A stretch of 64,000 nt of DNA from Rhizobium croatiense (GTDB taxonomy: Bacteria > Pseudomonadota > Alphaproteobacteria > Rhizobiales > Rhizobiaceae): contig NZ_JAILYJ010000001.1 of assembly GCF_019793465.1 (NCBI RefSeq), positions 62,001-126,000 on the forward strand, given 5' to 3'. Shown piece after piece: positions 1 to 15,199 of this stretch. The notes beneath the pieces were generated by a model. It made no database searches, was not told where the DNA came from, and saw only the letters and a list, made by a program, of their open reading frames with translations. The number at the start of each line of letters is the position of its first letter. Within the stretch, counting starts at the first letter, position 1. Made by a program: the position numbers and the translations under genes.

Positions 1-1360
1 GCCGGCCTTTGCGGACTTTGTCGTTCAGATCCTCGTCGAAATCGCAGAAAAACGGAAAAGGCTCTTTGGCGTCCCATTCCTCGCCCATGAACAGCATCGG
101 GATCTCGGGCGCCAGCAGGTAGATTGATGTGACGGCCTTGATGGCATCGGCCGGGCTCGCGGCCATGATGCGGTCGCCGAGCGCCCGGTTGCCGATCTGG
201 TCATGGTTCTGGATGAAGGACACGAAGGCGGTCGGCGGCAGGTGGCCGCTCGGCTTGCCCCGGCTCGCGCCGCGATAACGCATATGCTCACCCTGGAACA
301 CGAAACCTTCCGCCAGCGCGCGGCCGAGCTTATCGGCATCGCCGGCGTAGTCGGCATAATAGCCGAAGATCTCGCCGGTCGCAGCGATATGCAGCACATG
401 GTGCAGGTCGTCGTTCCACTGGGCCGTGAACAGCCGCGCCGCGCCGTTCTCATCGCGCTGCAGCAGGTCGCTGTCGTTCTCCTCGTTCTCGACGATCAGA
501 TGAACCTGCCGGTCGCCGGCCGCTGCCCTGACACGACGGGCCAGCGCATGAAGAAGATGTTCCCTGCTGTCGTCCTTGATGGCATGGACAGCATCGAAGC
601 GAAAACCATCGAGCCGGAACTCGGTGATCCAATAGAGGGCGTTCTCGATGATGAATTCGCGGATCATCTCGGAGCCGTCGCCGTCATAATTGACGCCGTT
701 GCCCCAGGGCGTCTTGTGATGATCGGTAAAGAGGGGCGCGTAGGACGGGATATAGTTCCCGTCCGGCCCGAAGTGATTGTAGACCGCATCGAGGAAGACC
801 GAGATGCCGCGCTCATGCGCCGCATCCACCAGCTCCATCAAATCTTCGGGCCGGCCGTAGCTGCTGTCGGGCGCATAGGGAAGCACGCCGTCGTAGCCCC
901 AGCTATAGCGGCCCGGGAATTCAGCGACCGGCATGATCTGCAGCGCCGTCACGCCCAGCTCCCGCAGATGGTCGAGACGCTCGATCGCAGCCCTGAAAGT
1001 TCCCTCCGCTGTGAAGCAGCCGATATGCAGTTCGTAGATGACCATTTCTTCCCAAGGCCGGCCGGTCCATTCGCTGGTGTTCCAGCGATAGGAAGAAAGG
1101 TCGACCACTTCGCTCGGACCATGCACATCCTGAGGCTGGAAGCGTGAGGCCGGATCGGGAACTTCGAGACCATCGGGCAGCACGAAACGGTAGCGCGTGC
1201 CGGTTCCGGCATCCGCGACCATGCAGCGATGCCAGCCATCGTCGTCCGCCTCCATCGGACGGGGATCCGCGCCTTCGATCCTCAACGATACGCTTTCGTG
1301 CAGAGGAGCCCAGAGGCGGAACAGAATGCCGTCTTGGCTGAATGCGGGGCCGAACGTCAT
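1..1360 (-). CDS. treZ: Malto-oligosyltrehalose trehalohydrolase TreZ (partial, C-terminus beyond window)
   Basis: GH13 enzyme that releases trehalose from the trehalosyl end of malto-oligosyltrehalose made by TreY; cytoplasmic. About 453 codons are visible of a family length near 580-600, because the gene runs off the left edge. An N-terminal beta-sandwich (FRLWAP near residue 14) precedes the barrel, with DAVYNHFG near 191, DGFRFDAVHAI giving the expected nucleophile Asp256, LIVENEEND giving the acid/base Glu291, and a later FIQNHDQIGN. The frame is open throughout. The ATG at 1360 has no well-placed Shine-Dalgarno, whereas an in-frame TTG at 1369 sits 7-8 nt after AAAGG, so the true start may be three codons earlier. 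Its usual partner treY is not in the window. Identification is firm from the catalytic motifs. Confidence 0.93.
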   Translation of the reverse strand, partial: MTFGPAFSQDGILFRLWAPLHESVSLRIEGADPRPMEADDDGWHRCMVADAGTGTRYRFVLPDGLEVPDPASRFQPQDVHGPSEVVDLSSYRWNTSEWTGRPWEEMVIYELHIGCFTAEGTFRAAIERLDHLRELGVTALQIMPVAEFPGRYSWGYDGVLPYAPDSSYGRPEDLMELVDAAHERGISVFLDAVYNHFGPDGNYIPSYAPLFTDHHKTPWGNGVNYDGDGSEMIREFIIENALYWITEFRLDGFRFDAVHAIKDDSREHLLHALARRVRAAAGDRQVHLIVENEENDSDLLQRDENGAARLFTAQWNDDLHHVLHIAATGEIFGYYADYAGDADKLGRALAEGFVFQGEHMRYRGASRGKPSGHLPPTAFVSFIQNHDQIGNRALGDRIMAASPADAIKAVTSIYLLAPEIPMLFMGEEWDAKEPFPFFCDFDEDLNDKVRKGR

Positions 1361-1541
1361 TTTGGTCAAGGGAGAGCCTTTGATGAATGGACGGGATCTG
1401 GGTAACTGTCGCGGGAGCAAAAAGTTTCGTCTGCAAGCCGGATGTGGAAAGCTGCGGCTGTCAGCGGTGTTTCGGCTGAGGAAGAGTAGGATTCCATCCC
1501 ATCATGTGCTATTAAGATGCAGATCAATAGGAGTGCAATCG

Positions 1542-1823
1542 ATGCGTTCGACGCAGCAAATGAGCATCACGCTGCCCGTGGAAATGGCGAAGCTGGTTAA
1601 GCAGCGAGTGTCCAACGGCGATTACGCCTCAGAGAGCGAAGTCATTCGCGAAGGTCTGAGAGCTTTGCAAGAACGCGAAAACGCTGTCGAGCATTGGCTT
1701 CGAACGGAAGTTGCGGCCACCTATGACGCGTATAAGGCCGATCCCACTAAAGCTAAACCCCTCGATGAGGTCTGGAGGCGCCTTGAAGCGCGCATGGACG
1801 AGATCGATCGGGAAGAGGATTGA
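1542..1823 (+). CDS. ParD-like type II antitoxin
   Basis: A 93-residue protein with an N-terminal ribbon-helix-helix segment (MSITLPVEMAKLVKQRV, then the SESEVIREGLRAL helix) typical of ParD/CopG DNA-binding antitoxins, and an acidic C-terminal tail that would wrap the toxin. The start is fixed by AGGAG at 1529-1533, eight bases before the ATG. The reading frame is open further upstream, but that part has no ribosome site. The stop overlaps the toxin start in a TGATG arrangement, so the two are translationally coupled. It is expected to repress its own operon together with the toxin. Family assignment comes from sequence pattern and context. Confidence 0.88.
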   Translation: MRSTQQMSITLPVEMAKLVKQRVSNGDYASESEVIREGLRALQERENAVEHWLRTEVAATYDAYKADPTKAKPLDEVWRRLEARMDEIDREED

Positions 1824-2128
1824 TGAAGCACTATCAAATCCGCCTGACCGATGAGGCGGAGCTGGATTTGGCGCGTATCTATGGTTTCGTTCGTACAAAA
1901 TCCGCGTCTGCCGCTGTCGCCCGCGATTACGTGGCCCGCATCAGGACCTTCGTGGGTGGGTTCGAGATGTATCCAGAACGCGGCAGCCTCCGTGATCATG
2001 TTCGCCCAGGCCTGCGTATAGTCGGCTTTGAGCGCCGGGTAAGCGTAGCGTTCGTTGTCGAGCCTACCGAGGTCGTTATCATCCGTATCCTCTACGCCGG
2101 CCAGCGGTTTGAAAGCGAGGAAAGCTAG
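1823..2128 (+). CDS. ParE/RelE-superfamily toxin
   Basis: A 101-residue basic protein starting at the ATG that overlaps the antitoxin stop. It shows the ParE fold signature: an N-terminal IRLTDEAELDLARIYGF helix pair, a central MYPERGSLRDH turn, then alternating strands ending in VVIIRILYAGQ. ParE proteins poison DNA gyrase, whereas RelE members cut mRNA on the ribosome. The sequence favours the ParE branch, but the target cannot be decided from sequence alone. It is coupled to the preceding ParD-like gene and has no further downstream partner on this strand. The in-frame TTG at 1820 is not needed as a start. Confidence 0.87.
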   Translation: MKHYQIRLTDEAELDLARIYGFVRTKSASAAVARDYVARIRTFVGGFEMYPERGSLRDHVRPGLRIVGFERRVSVAFVVEPTEVVIIRILYAGQRFESEES

Positions 2129-2202
2129 CAGCTTTGGACTAATCAGAATCGCACGCTGCCCGCCTATCAAATATGATCCGCGCCTGCCACTCGCTTCGTC
2201 CA

Positions 2203-3876
2203 TCACGCCGCCGCGACTTTGTCCCGGAGCGCTTCGTCCATGGCCGCCTGAAGCTGCTCTTGGGTGAACGGCTTCGTCATCCTGAGCATCCGGCCGAGCC
2301 CCTGGTCCTCGGTAAGCTCGACATAGCCGGACGCGAGGATCACGGGCAGGTTGGGGAAAGCTGCACGAAGGTGGCGCGCGAGCTCGGCGCCGGTCATGCC
2401 CGGCATGGCGTGATCGGTGATAACAAGATCGCACTCCTGTCCGCCGGCGAAGAACTCCAGAGCCTGGGAAGCGGAAGCCGCTTCCCACGGCAGGTGTCCA
2501 AGGTCCTCCAACATCGCCACGGTTCCGGTCCTGACGAGCGCATCGTCGTCGACGACAAGAATGGAAAGCGATCGCGACACCGGCTTCACGGGTTCTTCGG
2601 CCGCCGGCACGACCGCCGGCTGCGCCTTGGTGAAGCTCTCGGCGACGGGCAGCCAGAGGGAGACGGTGGTGCCCTTCCCTCTCGTGCTCGAAATCTGGAT
2701 CGAGCCGCCCGATTGCGCTGCCAGGCCGTGCACCATCGACAGGCCGAGACCGGTGCCCTTGCCGATCCCCTTGGTGGTGAAAAATGGCTCGGCGGCACGC
2801 AGGACCGTCGCCTCGTCCATCCCCTCGCCATCGTCCGAGACCGATATTTTGATGTAATTCCCGCCCGCAAGGCCGGTCGGCCGTGCCTCTTCCGCCGCCG
2901 CGGCGACTGTCACCGCGCCGCCGCTTTCGAGCGCATCCCGTGCATTGACGAAGAGGTTGAGCAGCGCCAGCTCCAGCTGGTTGCTGTCCACCAGCAGCGG
3001 CGCCAGATCCGCCGGGATGCACTTTCGGATCTCGACGCGCGGCCCCACAGCCTTAGCGAGCAGATCCTCGACGTTTTCGAACAGCCTGAGGAAGTCGACC
3101 GCCTGCGGCTTCAGCTCCTGTCGGCGGGCGAAGGCGAGCAGGCGCTGAGTGAGCGCCGTGCCGCGCTCGGCCGCCTGGATGGCGTTGGTCACCAGGCGTT
3201 CGCTGCGCTCATCCGCCGGCAGGCGCTTCTTCAGCAGGCTGAGACTGCCGAGCACCGCCATGAGAAGATTGTTGAAGTCGTGCGCAACGCCGCCTGTGAG
3301 ATGACCGATCGTGTCGAGCTTCTGCGCTTCGAAGAGCTGCGCCAGCGCCTCCTCGCGCTCGCGCGTCCGTTGATCGATCCGGTGCTCGAGTTCTTCATTC
3401 AGCTGGCGCAACTGCGCCGCCGATGTTTCGAGCTCGGCGGTGCGCTGGTGTACCCTCGCCTCCAGCTCGGCATTCAGGCGCTCGAGTTCCCGCGTCTTCC
3501 TGTAGAGATCGGCAAACACCCTGACCTTGGCCCTCAGCACTTCGGGCACGATCGGGACGGAGACGTAGTCGACGGCGCCGACCGCATAGCCGCGCAGCCG
3601 GTCCGGTTCGGCCAGCATGACGGCGGAGACGAAGATGATCGGCGTATTCTGATAGCGCGGATGCTGCCGGATCATGCTGACGAGCTCGAATCCGTCCTGT
3701 TCAGGCATGCAGACGTCCACGAGGATGACGGCGATTTCGGTGCGCAGCAGGTGCTCGAAGGCTTCGCGGGCCGATTGCGCCTTGATGAGATTTTCCTCGA
3801 GCTCTTCGAGAATGACCTCATAGCTCAGGAGCTTCGCGGGCTGGTCGTCGACGAGGAGGATGTTGACGGGGTTCAT
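2203..3876 (-). CDS. Hybrid histidine kinase, REC-HisKA-HATPase-REC
   Basis: A 557-residue soluble signalling protein. An N-terminal receiver (phospho-acceptor Asp54 in VILVDVCMPEQDG) is followed by a coiled coil of about residues 125-185. The dimerisation/phosphotransfer helix carries AHDFNNLL with His199. The ATPase domain has an N-box NLFVNARDALE near 307, SDDGEGM near 347 and GKGTGLGLS near 372. A second receiver has Asp488 in ITDHAMPGM. There is no membrane segment. The ATG at 3876 follows GAGGA, and the frame is open upstream to about 3990, inside the preceding kinase gene. The gene lies 10 bp downstream of the poly-HAMP kinase and almost certainly shares its transcript, so its first receiver could take phosphate from that kinase. 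No DNA-binding output domain is present. Confidence 0.9.
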   Translation of the reverse strand: MNPVNILLVDDQPAKLLSYEVILEELEENLIKAQSAREAFEHLLRTEIAVILVDVCMPEQDGFELVSMIRQHPRYQNTPIIFVSAVMLAEPDRLRGYAVGAVDYVSVPIVPEVLRAKVRVFADLYRKTRELERLNAELEARVHQRTAELETSAAQLRQLNEELEHRIDQRTREREEALAQLFEAQKLDTIGHLTGGVAHDFNNLLMAVLGSLSLLKKRLPADERSERLVTNAIQAAERGTALTQRLLAFARRQELKPQAVDFLRLFENVEDLLAKAVGPRVEIRKCIPADLAPLLVDSNQLELALLNLFVNARDALESGGAVTVAAAAEEARPTGLAGGNYIKISVSDDGEGMDEATVLRAAEPFFTTKGIGKGTGLGLSMVHGLAAQSGGSIQISSTRGKGTTVSLWLPVAESFTKAQPAVVPAAEEPVKPVSRSLSILVVDDDALVRTGTVAMLEDLGHLPWEAASASQALEFFAGGQECDLVITDHAMPGMTGAELARHLRAAFPNLPVILASGYVELTEDQGLGRMLRMTKPFTQEQLQAAMDEALRDKVAAA

Positions 3877-3886
3877 GGCCGGATCC

Positions 3887-10189
<6,303 letters not shown>

Positions 10190-10353
10190 GAAAATCCCCC
10201 TCTTCGACGACCGGTAATTTAGTGCTCAATTTGGAAAATGGTATGGGCCATCCCCGGTAGAGCCTATCATGATTTATTATTCAAAATGAACTTAAGAGCT
10301 GCATAAACCCAAAGCCCTATACGAAGCCGGCTTTGCCGTTTTTCGCGCAGGCT

Positions 10354-10379
10354 GGAACCGTTCTCCGCCGGCCGTCGTT
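10354..10379 (+). promoter_or_regulatory. Putative EcfG/RpoE2 general-stress promoter
   Basis: GGAAC at 10354-10358 and CGTT at 10376-10379 are separated by 17 bp, the arrangement recognised by the alphaproteobacterial general-stress sigma factor. A transcript starting near 10386 would have a leader of under 20 nt carrying the GGAG that serves the ATG at 10404. It points at the small gene starting there. Confidence 0.75.
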
Positions 10380-10403
10380 TCCGTCCTGACAATGGAGAGC
10401 GAC

Positions 10404-10856
10404 ATGTCGAACGTCTCGAAGACCGGCAAGGAAGAGATCAACAACGCGACCAGCCCGACCACCTTTGGAAAATCGGTCGAAAGCCAGGCGCAGATCCAGG
10501 ATGCGGCGGCGGAAGCCTCGCCCGATGCCGGCGATGAAATGCTCAACATCTACCGGCTGGAACCGATCGCCGCCCCCGACGATCCGAGATGGGACAATGC
10601 CCCCGGCCATGGCATCGTTGTCGTCGCCGCCAGAACGCCTGGTGATGCCAGGATCGTCGCCGCGGCGCGCGAACTCGATTTCATGGAAGTGGATGCGGCG
10701 CCCGCCGAGGATGTGACGACGGCCAATGCAAGTGCCTTCCGCGATGACAAGCTCTATACTGTCATCGAGATCGACCGGAACAGGCGCGATATCAAACGCG
10801 GCATTGTCGAGGGTACGGTCTCGGTCGACACGATCCGGTCGGTTGAACCGGATTAG
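10404..10856 (+). CDS. Hypothetical stress-associated protein (150 aa)
   Basis: I do not recognise a named family. The protein is acidic and apparently cytoplasmic. A low-complexity N-terminal third rich in Ala, Gln, Asn and Ser precedes a compact C-terminal part with GHGIVVVAARTPGDARIVAA and a closing strand-rich segment LYTVIEIDRNRRDIKRGIVEGTV. The ATG at 10404 is preferred over the in-frame ATG at 10392 because GGAG at 10394-10397 lies just upstream of 10404, while 10392 would be almost leaderless given the predicted promoter. The promoter implies induction in stationary phase or general stress. A second small gene follows 26 bp downstream. Coding status is supported by codon use and spacing, not homology. 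Confidence 0.8.
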   Translation: MSNVSKTGKEEINNATSPTTFGKSVESQAQIQDAAAEASPDAGDEMLNIYRLEPIAAPDDPRWDNAPGHGIVVVAARTPGDARIVAAARELDFMEVDAAPAEDVTTANASAFRDDKLYTVIEIDRNRRDIKRGIVEGTVSVDTIRSVEPD

Positions 10857-10882
10857 AGCCCGCCTCTTTCATTGGAGTTCTC

Positions 10883-11164
10883 ATGAATACCGCCAATCTG
10901 CAGCTCAAGGGCCTGATCATGGCGATGGCGTCCATATGCGACGCAATCGTCGAGAAAGAACTGCTCACCCGCCAGGAACTCAATGCCGCGCTGTCGAAAG
11001 CCATGAGGGCTATCGAGGAAGACGACGATCATGAGCTGTCGGACGCCAACCGCGCTGCGATCCTGTTTCCTATCCGTGTCTTGCAGCTTGCGGAGCAGGC
11101 CGCCGGAAAAGGCGAGCAGCGGACTTTTTCGGACTATGCCAAGCTCGTAGGAAAGCTGAGCTGA
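10883..11164 (+). CDS. Hypothetical small protein (93 aa)
   Basis: A 93-residue, mostly helical soluble protein with no recognised domain. The first half has a leucine/alanine heptad-like pattern (LKGLIMAMASICDAIVEKELL, split here as a description of positions 8-28), followed by an acidic EEDDDHELSD stretch and a basic C-terminus ending KLVGKLS. The start ATG follows TGGAG by about six bases. It lies 26 bp after the preceding stress-type gene and is probably on the same EcfG-dependent transcript. The following 220 bases hold no convincing gene. Confidence 0.75.
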   Translation: MNTANLQLKGLIMAMASICDAIVEKELLTRQELNAALSKAMRAIEEDDDHELSDANRAAILFPIRVLQLAEQAAGKGEQRTFSDYAKLVGKLS

Positions 11165-11387
11165 GCGTGTTCGAGGGATTTACCCTTGAGCCTGTCGATG
11201 TCGAGCCCGGGCCGGCTGCGGATCCACCACGGGGCCGGGCTTGACCGTGGCAGCCTGACGGCGTTCCGAGGAAAACCCTCAGCACTTTCCCACGCGATCC
11301 AGGCGTTTCTTGAAACCTGTTGATATGTCCAGCGCCGCATGCGGGTTGATTTCGTCTGCGATCAGCGACCTCTTCGAAAATCCTTGT
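11165..11387. other. Intergenic stretch before the sit operators
   Basis: No gene on either strand is convincing here. It contains a separated inverted repeat of AGCCCGG and CCGGGCT (near 11200-11243) that could be part of a terminator for the upstream pair, but it lacks a T-tract. A short minus-strand frame ending at 11279 crosses the Mur boxes and has poor codon bias at its 5' end. Confidence 0.5.
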
Positions 11388-11408
11388 TGCAATTCAGTCG
11401 CAATTGCA
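11388..11408. promoter_or_regulatory. Mur-responsive operator 1 (MRS-like) upstream of sitA
   Basis: A 21-bp imperfect palindrome with left arm TGCAATTCA and right arm GCAATTGCA around a GTC centre; seven of nine arm positions pair. This matches the form of Mur (manganese-responsive Fur) operators described for rhizobial sitABCD. Confidence 0.75.
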
Positions 11409-11441
11409 GAATAGATAGATACGAGGCTCATCAGCAATAAT

Positions 11442-11462
11442 TGCAAATGCGTCGCATTTACA
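11442..11462. promoter_or_regulatory. Mur-responsive operator 2 (MRS-like) upstream of sitA
   Basis: A 21-bp palindrome with arms TGCAAATGC and GCATTTACA around the same GTC centre; eight of nine arm positions pair. It lies 54 bp from the first box, centre to centre, and 69 bp before the sitA start, fitting two-site repression by Mn-loaded Mur. Confidence 0.8.
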
Positions 11463-11531
11463 TCGGTGAACTTGTTATCGGCCGTCGCTGTGCGTGCCGA
11501 ACGGTTGATGAGGCAAGAGAAGGGAATATTC

Positions 11532-12449
11532 ATGCTTAGTTGCCTAAGACGCAGAGTCATAACCGGGATGGTGGCCGTTGCCGCACTCGGCCTGGTGGCC
11601 GGCGGTGCCGCCGCGCAGGAGAAATTCAAAGCGGTGACCACCTTCACCGTCATTGCCGACATGGCAAAGAACGTTGCCGGCGATGCCGCGATCGTGGAAT
11701 CGATCACCAAGCCCGGAGCCGAGATCCACGGCTATCAGCCGACGCCGGGTGATATCCAGCGGGCGCAGGGCGCCCAGATCCTCTTGTCGAACGGCCTCAA
11801 TCTCGAGCTGTGGTTTCAGAAATTTTTCCGGAACCTGAAAGATGTTCCCGACGTCGTGGTCTCCACAGGCGTCGAGCCAATGGGCATCAGCGAAGGCCCC
11901 TATAGCGGCAAACCGAATCCGCATGCCTGGATGTCGCCGAAGAACGCGATCATTTATGTCGACAACATCCGCGATGCCTTCGTCAAATACGATCCTGAGA
12001 ATGCCGAGGTCTACAAGGCCAATGCGGAGGCCTACAAGAAGGAGATCGAGGCGACCGTTGCGCCGATCCGCCAGAAGCTGGGTACCATCCCCGAGGATAA
12101 GCGCTGGCTTGTATCGAGCGAAGCGGCCTTCTCTTATCTCGCTCGCGACTTCGGCTTGAAGGAACTCTATCTATGGCCGATCAATGCCGATCAGCAGGGC
12201 ACGCCGCAACAGGTCCGCAAAGTCGTCGATGCCGTCAGGGCCAACAAGATCCCTGCCGTGTTCAGCGAGAGCACGGTATCGGACAAGCCGGCCCGGCAGG
12301 TCGCCCGTGAAACCGGCGCCCATTATGGCGGCGTTCTCTATGTCGACTCCTTAAGCGAAGCCGACGGCCCCACGCCGACCTATATCGACCTGCTGCGCGT
12401 CACCTCCGACACCGTCGTCAAGGGCCTTGCCGAAGGCCTGTCGCAATGA
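11532..12449 (+). CDS. sitA: Mn2+/Fe2+ ABC importer, substrate-binding protein SitA
   Basis: Periplasmic cluster A-I (TroA/PsaA-type) metal receptor, 305 residues, with a Sec signal peptide to about residue 29 ([16 protein letters not shown] end). The four expected metal ligands are visible: His66 in EIHGYQP, His131 in NPHAWMS, Glu197 in SSEAAF and Asp272 in YVDSLS. The ATG at 11532 is preferred to the upstream in-frame start at 11466 because it directly precedes the signal peptide and follows AAGGGA. It is the first gene of sitABCD, with four-base ATGA overlaps between several genes. Two Mur-like boxes precede it, so repression by manganese is expected. Metal choice (Mn rather than Fe or Zn) is inferred from the regulator sites and gene order. 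Confidence 0.93.
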   Translation: MLSCLRRRVITGMVAVAALGLVAGGAAAQEKFKAVTTFTVIADMAKNVAGDAAIVESITKPGAEIHGYQPTPGDIQRAQGAQILLSNGLNLELWFQKFFRNLKDVPDVVVSTGVEPMGISEGPYSGKPNPHAWMSPKNAIIYVDNIRDAFVKYDPENAEVYKANAEAYKKEIEATVAPIRQKLGTIPEDKRWLVSSEAAFSYLARDFGLKELYLWPINADQQGTPQQVRKVVDAVRANKIPAVFSESTVSDKPARQVARETGAHYGGVLYVDSLSEADGPTPTYIDLLRVTSDTVVKGLAEGLSQ

Positions 12450-13345
12450 ACGCGATCGCTTCCCCTGTTTTCCCCGCATCTTCGGATGCGGGTGCCGGCA
12501 TCGCCGTGACGGACGCCACGGTCACCTATCGCAACGGCCACACGGCGCTGCGCGACGCCAGCTTCCAGACCCCCACCGGCACCATCACCGCGCTTGTCGG
12601 CGTCAACGGTTCCGGCAAGTCGACCCTGTTCAAGGCGATCATGGGTTTCGTGCGCCTCGCCAGGGGCGAGATTTCGGTGCTCGGCATGCCGGTCGAACAA
12701 GCGCTGCGGAAAAATCTCGTCGCCTATGTGCCGCAATCGGAAGAGGTCGACTGGAATTTTCCGGTGCTGGTCGAGGACGTCGTCATGATGGGGCGCTACG
12801 GCCACATGGGGATGATGCGCATACCGAAAGCGGTCGACCACGACGCTGTGTCCAAGGCGCTCGCCCGCGTCAACATGAGCGAATTCCGCAAGCGCCAGAT
12901 CGGCGAGCTTTCCGGCGGTCAGAAGAAACGCGTTTTCCTCGCTCGCGCGCTGGCGCAGGACGGTCGCGTCATCCTGCTCGACGAACCCTTCACCGGTGTC
13001 GATGTCAAGACCGAAGAGGCCATCGTCAAATTGCTCCACTCGCTACGCGACGAAGGCCGGGTGATGCTGGTCTCGACGCACAATCTCGGCAGCGTGCCGG
13101 AATTCTGCGACCGCACGGTGCTGATCAAAGGTACGGTATTGGCCCACGGACCGACAGACGAGACCTTTACGCAAGAAAACCTCGAGAAAACCTTCGGCGG
13201 CGTGCTTCGCCATCTCGTGTTGAATGGCTCCGGGGGCAAGCCATATCCCGTCGGCATCCTCACTGACGACGAGCGGCCGCTGGTCCTGCGGGAGGGCAAA
13301 CTGCTCGCGCCTGCCCCGGCGGACGGAAGCGGAGAGCAAGGCTGA
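12446..13345 (+). CDS. sitB: Mn2+/Fe2+ ABC importer, ATPase SitB
   Basis: ABC ATPase of 299 residues that powers the Sit importer at the inner membrane. Walker A is GVNGSGKST near residue 52, the Q-loop is [12 protein letters not shown] (typical of metal importers), the signature is ELSGGQKKR near 154, Walker B is [10 protein letters not shown] near 175, and the switch histidine is in VSTHNLG. A C-terminal extension of about 50 residues after the ATPase core is usual for SitB. The ATG overlaps the sitA stop by four bases. It is the second cistron of a tightly packed operon. Confidence 0.93.
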   Translation: MNAIASPVFPASSDAGAGIAVTDATVTYRNGHTALRDASFQTPTGTITALVGVNGSGKSTLFKAIMGFVRLARGEISVLGMPVEQALRKNLVAYVPQSEEVDWNFPVLVEDVVMMGRYGHMGMMRIPKAVDHDAVSKALARVNMSEFRKRQIGELSGGQKKRVFLARALAQDGRVILLDEPFTGVDVKTEEAIVKLLHSLRDEGRVMLVSTHNLGSVPEFCDRTVLIKGTVLAHGPTDETFTQENLEKTFGGVLRHLVLNGSGGKPYPVGILTDDERPLVLREGKLLAPAPADGSGEQG

Positions 13346-14202
13346 TGGCCGCCATTCTCGAACCTTTCACCTATGACTACATGCTGAACGCCATGTGGGT
13401 CTCGGCTCTTGTCGGCGGTGTCTGCGCCTTCCTTTCCTGTTATCTGATGCTCAAGGGCTGGTCGCTGATCGGCGACGCACTCTCGCATGCCATCGTGCCG
13501 GGTGTCGCCGGCGCCTACATGCTCGGACTTCCCTTCTCGATCGGCGCATTCTTCTCCGGCGGCCTTGCCGCCGCGGCGATGCTCTTCCTCAACCAGCGCA
13601 CCAAACTGAAGGAAGACGCCATCATCGGCCTGATCTTCTCCTCCTTCTTCGGGCTTGGCCTGTTCATGGTATCGCTGAGACCGACTGCAGTGAACATCCA
13701 GACGATCGTGCTCGGCAACATCCTCGCAATCACGCCCGAGGACACGCTCCAGCTTGCCATCATCGGCTTCGTTTCGCTCGCCATCCTGCTGGTGAAATGG
13801 AAGGACCTGATGGTCGTCTTCTTCGACGAGACCCACGCCCGTTCAATCGGGCTCAATCCAACGCGGCTCAAGATCATGTTTTTCACGCTGCTGTCGGCCT
13901 CGACGGTGGCGGCCCTCCAGACCGTCGGCGCCTTTCTCGTCATCTGTATGGTGGTGACGCCGGGCGCGACGGCTTACCTGCTGACGGATCGTTTCCCGCG
14001 ACTGCTCGTCATCGCCGTAGCGATCGGGGCGGCGACCAGCTTCGTCGGCGCCTATGTGAGCTATTTCCTCGACGGCGCGACCGGTGGCATCATCGTCGTT
14101 TTCCAGACGTTGATCTTCCTTGCCGCCTTCTTCCTGGCGCCCAAGCACGGAATGCTGGCGAGCCGGCGCAGGGCTGCTCAAGCGCTGGAGACATCTCCAT
14201 GA
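13345..14202 (+). CDS. sitC: Mn2+/Fe2+ ABC importer, permease SitC
   Basis: Inner-membrane permease of the ZnuB/SitC family, 285 residues with about eight to nine hydrophobic helices. Characteristic segments are CYLMLKGWSLIGDALSHA near residue 32 and LQTVGAFLVICMVVTPGATAYLL near 192 (positions 192-214), the latter being the loop that contacts the ATPase. The start codon shares one base with the sitB stop (TGATG). It pairs with SitD to form a heterodimeric channel. Confidence 0.92.
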   Translation: MAAILEPFTYDYMLNAMWVSALVGGVCAFLSCYLMLKGWSLIGDALSHAIVPGVAGAYMLGLPFSIGAFFSGGLAAAAMLFLNQRTKLKEDAIIGLIFSSFFGLGLFMVSLRPTAVNIQTIVLGNILAITPEDTLQLAIIGFVSLAILLVKWKDLMVVFFDETHARSIGLNPTRLKIMFFTLLSASTVAALQTVGAFLVICMVVTPGATAYLLTDRFPRLLVIAVAIGAATSFVGAYVSYFLDGATGGIIVVFQTLIFLAAFFLAPKHGMLASRRRAAQALETSP

Positions 14203-15044
14203 ACGGTCTCGCCGCCTTGCTGGTGCCGTTCCAGTTCGATTTTATGATCAACGCCCTGATCATCTCGGTGCTGATCGCCATCCCGACTGCGCTGCTCTCC
14301 TGCTTTCTCGTGCTCAAGGGCTGGGCATTGATGGGCGACGCCATGAGCCATGCCGTATTCCCGGGCGTAGTGATTGCCTATATCGCCGGCTTTCCTTTCG
14401 CAATCGGCGCCTTTGCGGCCGGAATGGTCTGCGCGCTTGCCACCGGTTTCCTCAAGGATAACAGCCGCATCAAGCAGGACACGGTGATGGGCATCGTATT
14501 TTCGGGCATGTTCGGGTTCGGCCTGGTTCTTTATGTGAAGATCCAGTCCGAGGTGCATCTCGATCACATCCTCTTCGGCGACATGCTCGGCATCGGCTTT
14601 CCCGACATCGTGGAAACGGGAGCCGTTGCGCTACTGACGGCCACCATCGTCGCCATCAAGTGGCGTGACCTGCTGCTGCACGCGTTCGACCCGGCGCAGG
14701 CGAGAGCGGTCGGGCTGAGGGTGAACCTGCTTCACTACGGCCTGCTCTGCCTGATTTCATTGACGATCGTGGCAGCGCTTCGGTCGGTCGGCATCATTCT
14801 CGCCATCTCGCTGCTGATTGCACCAGGCTCCATCGCCTATCTGCTGACGCGCCGCTTCAGTACGATGCTCGCTTTTTCGGTCGCAATCGCGGTGATCACG
14901 GCTTTTGCAGGCGTCTATCTCTCCTTCTTTATCGACAGCGCGCCGGCCCCGACCATCGTACTTCTGTTCGCGATCGCCTTTATTGGAGCCTTCCTCCATG
15001 CCACGCGCAAGGCCGCACGGATCGAAACCCAAGAGGCAAGCTGA
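14199..15044 (+). CDS. sitD: Mn2+/Fe2+ ABC importer, permease SitD
   Basis: Second permease subunit, 281 residues, homologous to SitC along its length. It shows the same CFLVLKGWALMGDAMSHA block and the ALRSVGIILAISLLIAPG contact loop. The ATG overlaps the sitC stop by four bases. A longer open frame begins at 13395 inside sitC, but that part only shadows sitC. It is the last gene of the operon, and 155 bp of non-coding sequence follow before the next transporter. Confidence 0.92.
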   Translation: MNGLAALLVPFQFDFMINALIISVLIAIPTALLSCFLVLKGWALMGDAMSHAVFPGVVIAYIAGFPFAIGAFAAGMVCALATGFLKDNSRIKQDTVMGIVFSGMFGFGLVLYVKIQSEVHLDHILFGDMLGIGFPDIVETGAVALLTATIVAIKWRDLLLHAFDPAQARAVGLRVNLLHYGLLCLISLTIVAALRSVGIILAISLLIAPGSIAYLLTRRFSTMLAFSVAIAVITAFAGVYLSFFIDSAPAPTIVLLFAIAFIGAFLHATRKAARIETQEAS

Positions 15045-15199
15045 GGATGAACGACCGCCTGCCTCCGGAACGGAGCCTGCGCCCGCCGCATGTCCGGTGC
15101 TGTCGATTTTTGCGATAAGTTGATTTAATCGGTCTTGTTTTCCGGCTGCTCCTGTGGCTATACCCCGGCCGCATATACTCACGCACCGGGGATTTCTTC

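Noticed and set aside
11279..11428. 50-codon minus-strand frame between the small gene pair and sitA
   Set aside because: It overlaps one Mur box, has A/T-rich third positions unlike neighbours at its 5' end and lacks a ribosome site. The operator explanation accounts for the sequence better.
15047..15118. Short 23-codon frame after sitD
   Set aside because: It is too short, arginine-rich and has no supporting ribosome site or conservation argument.
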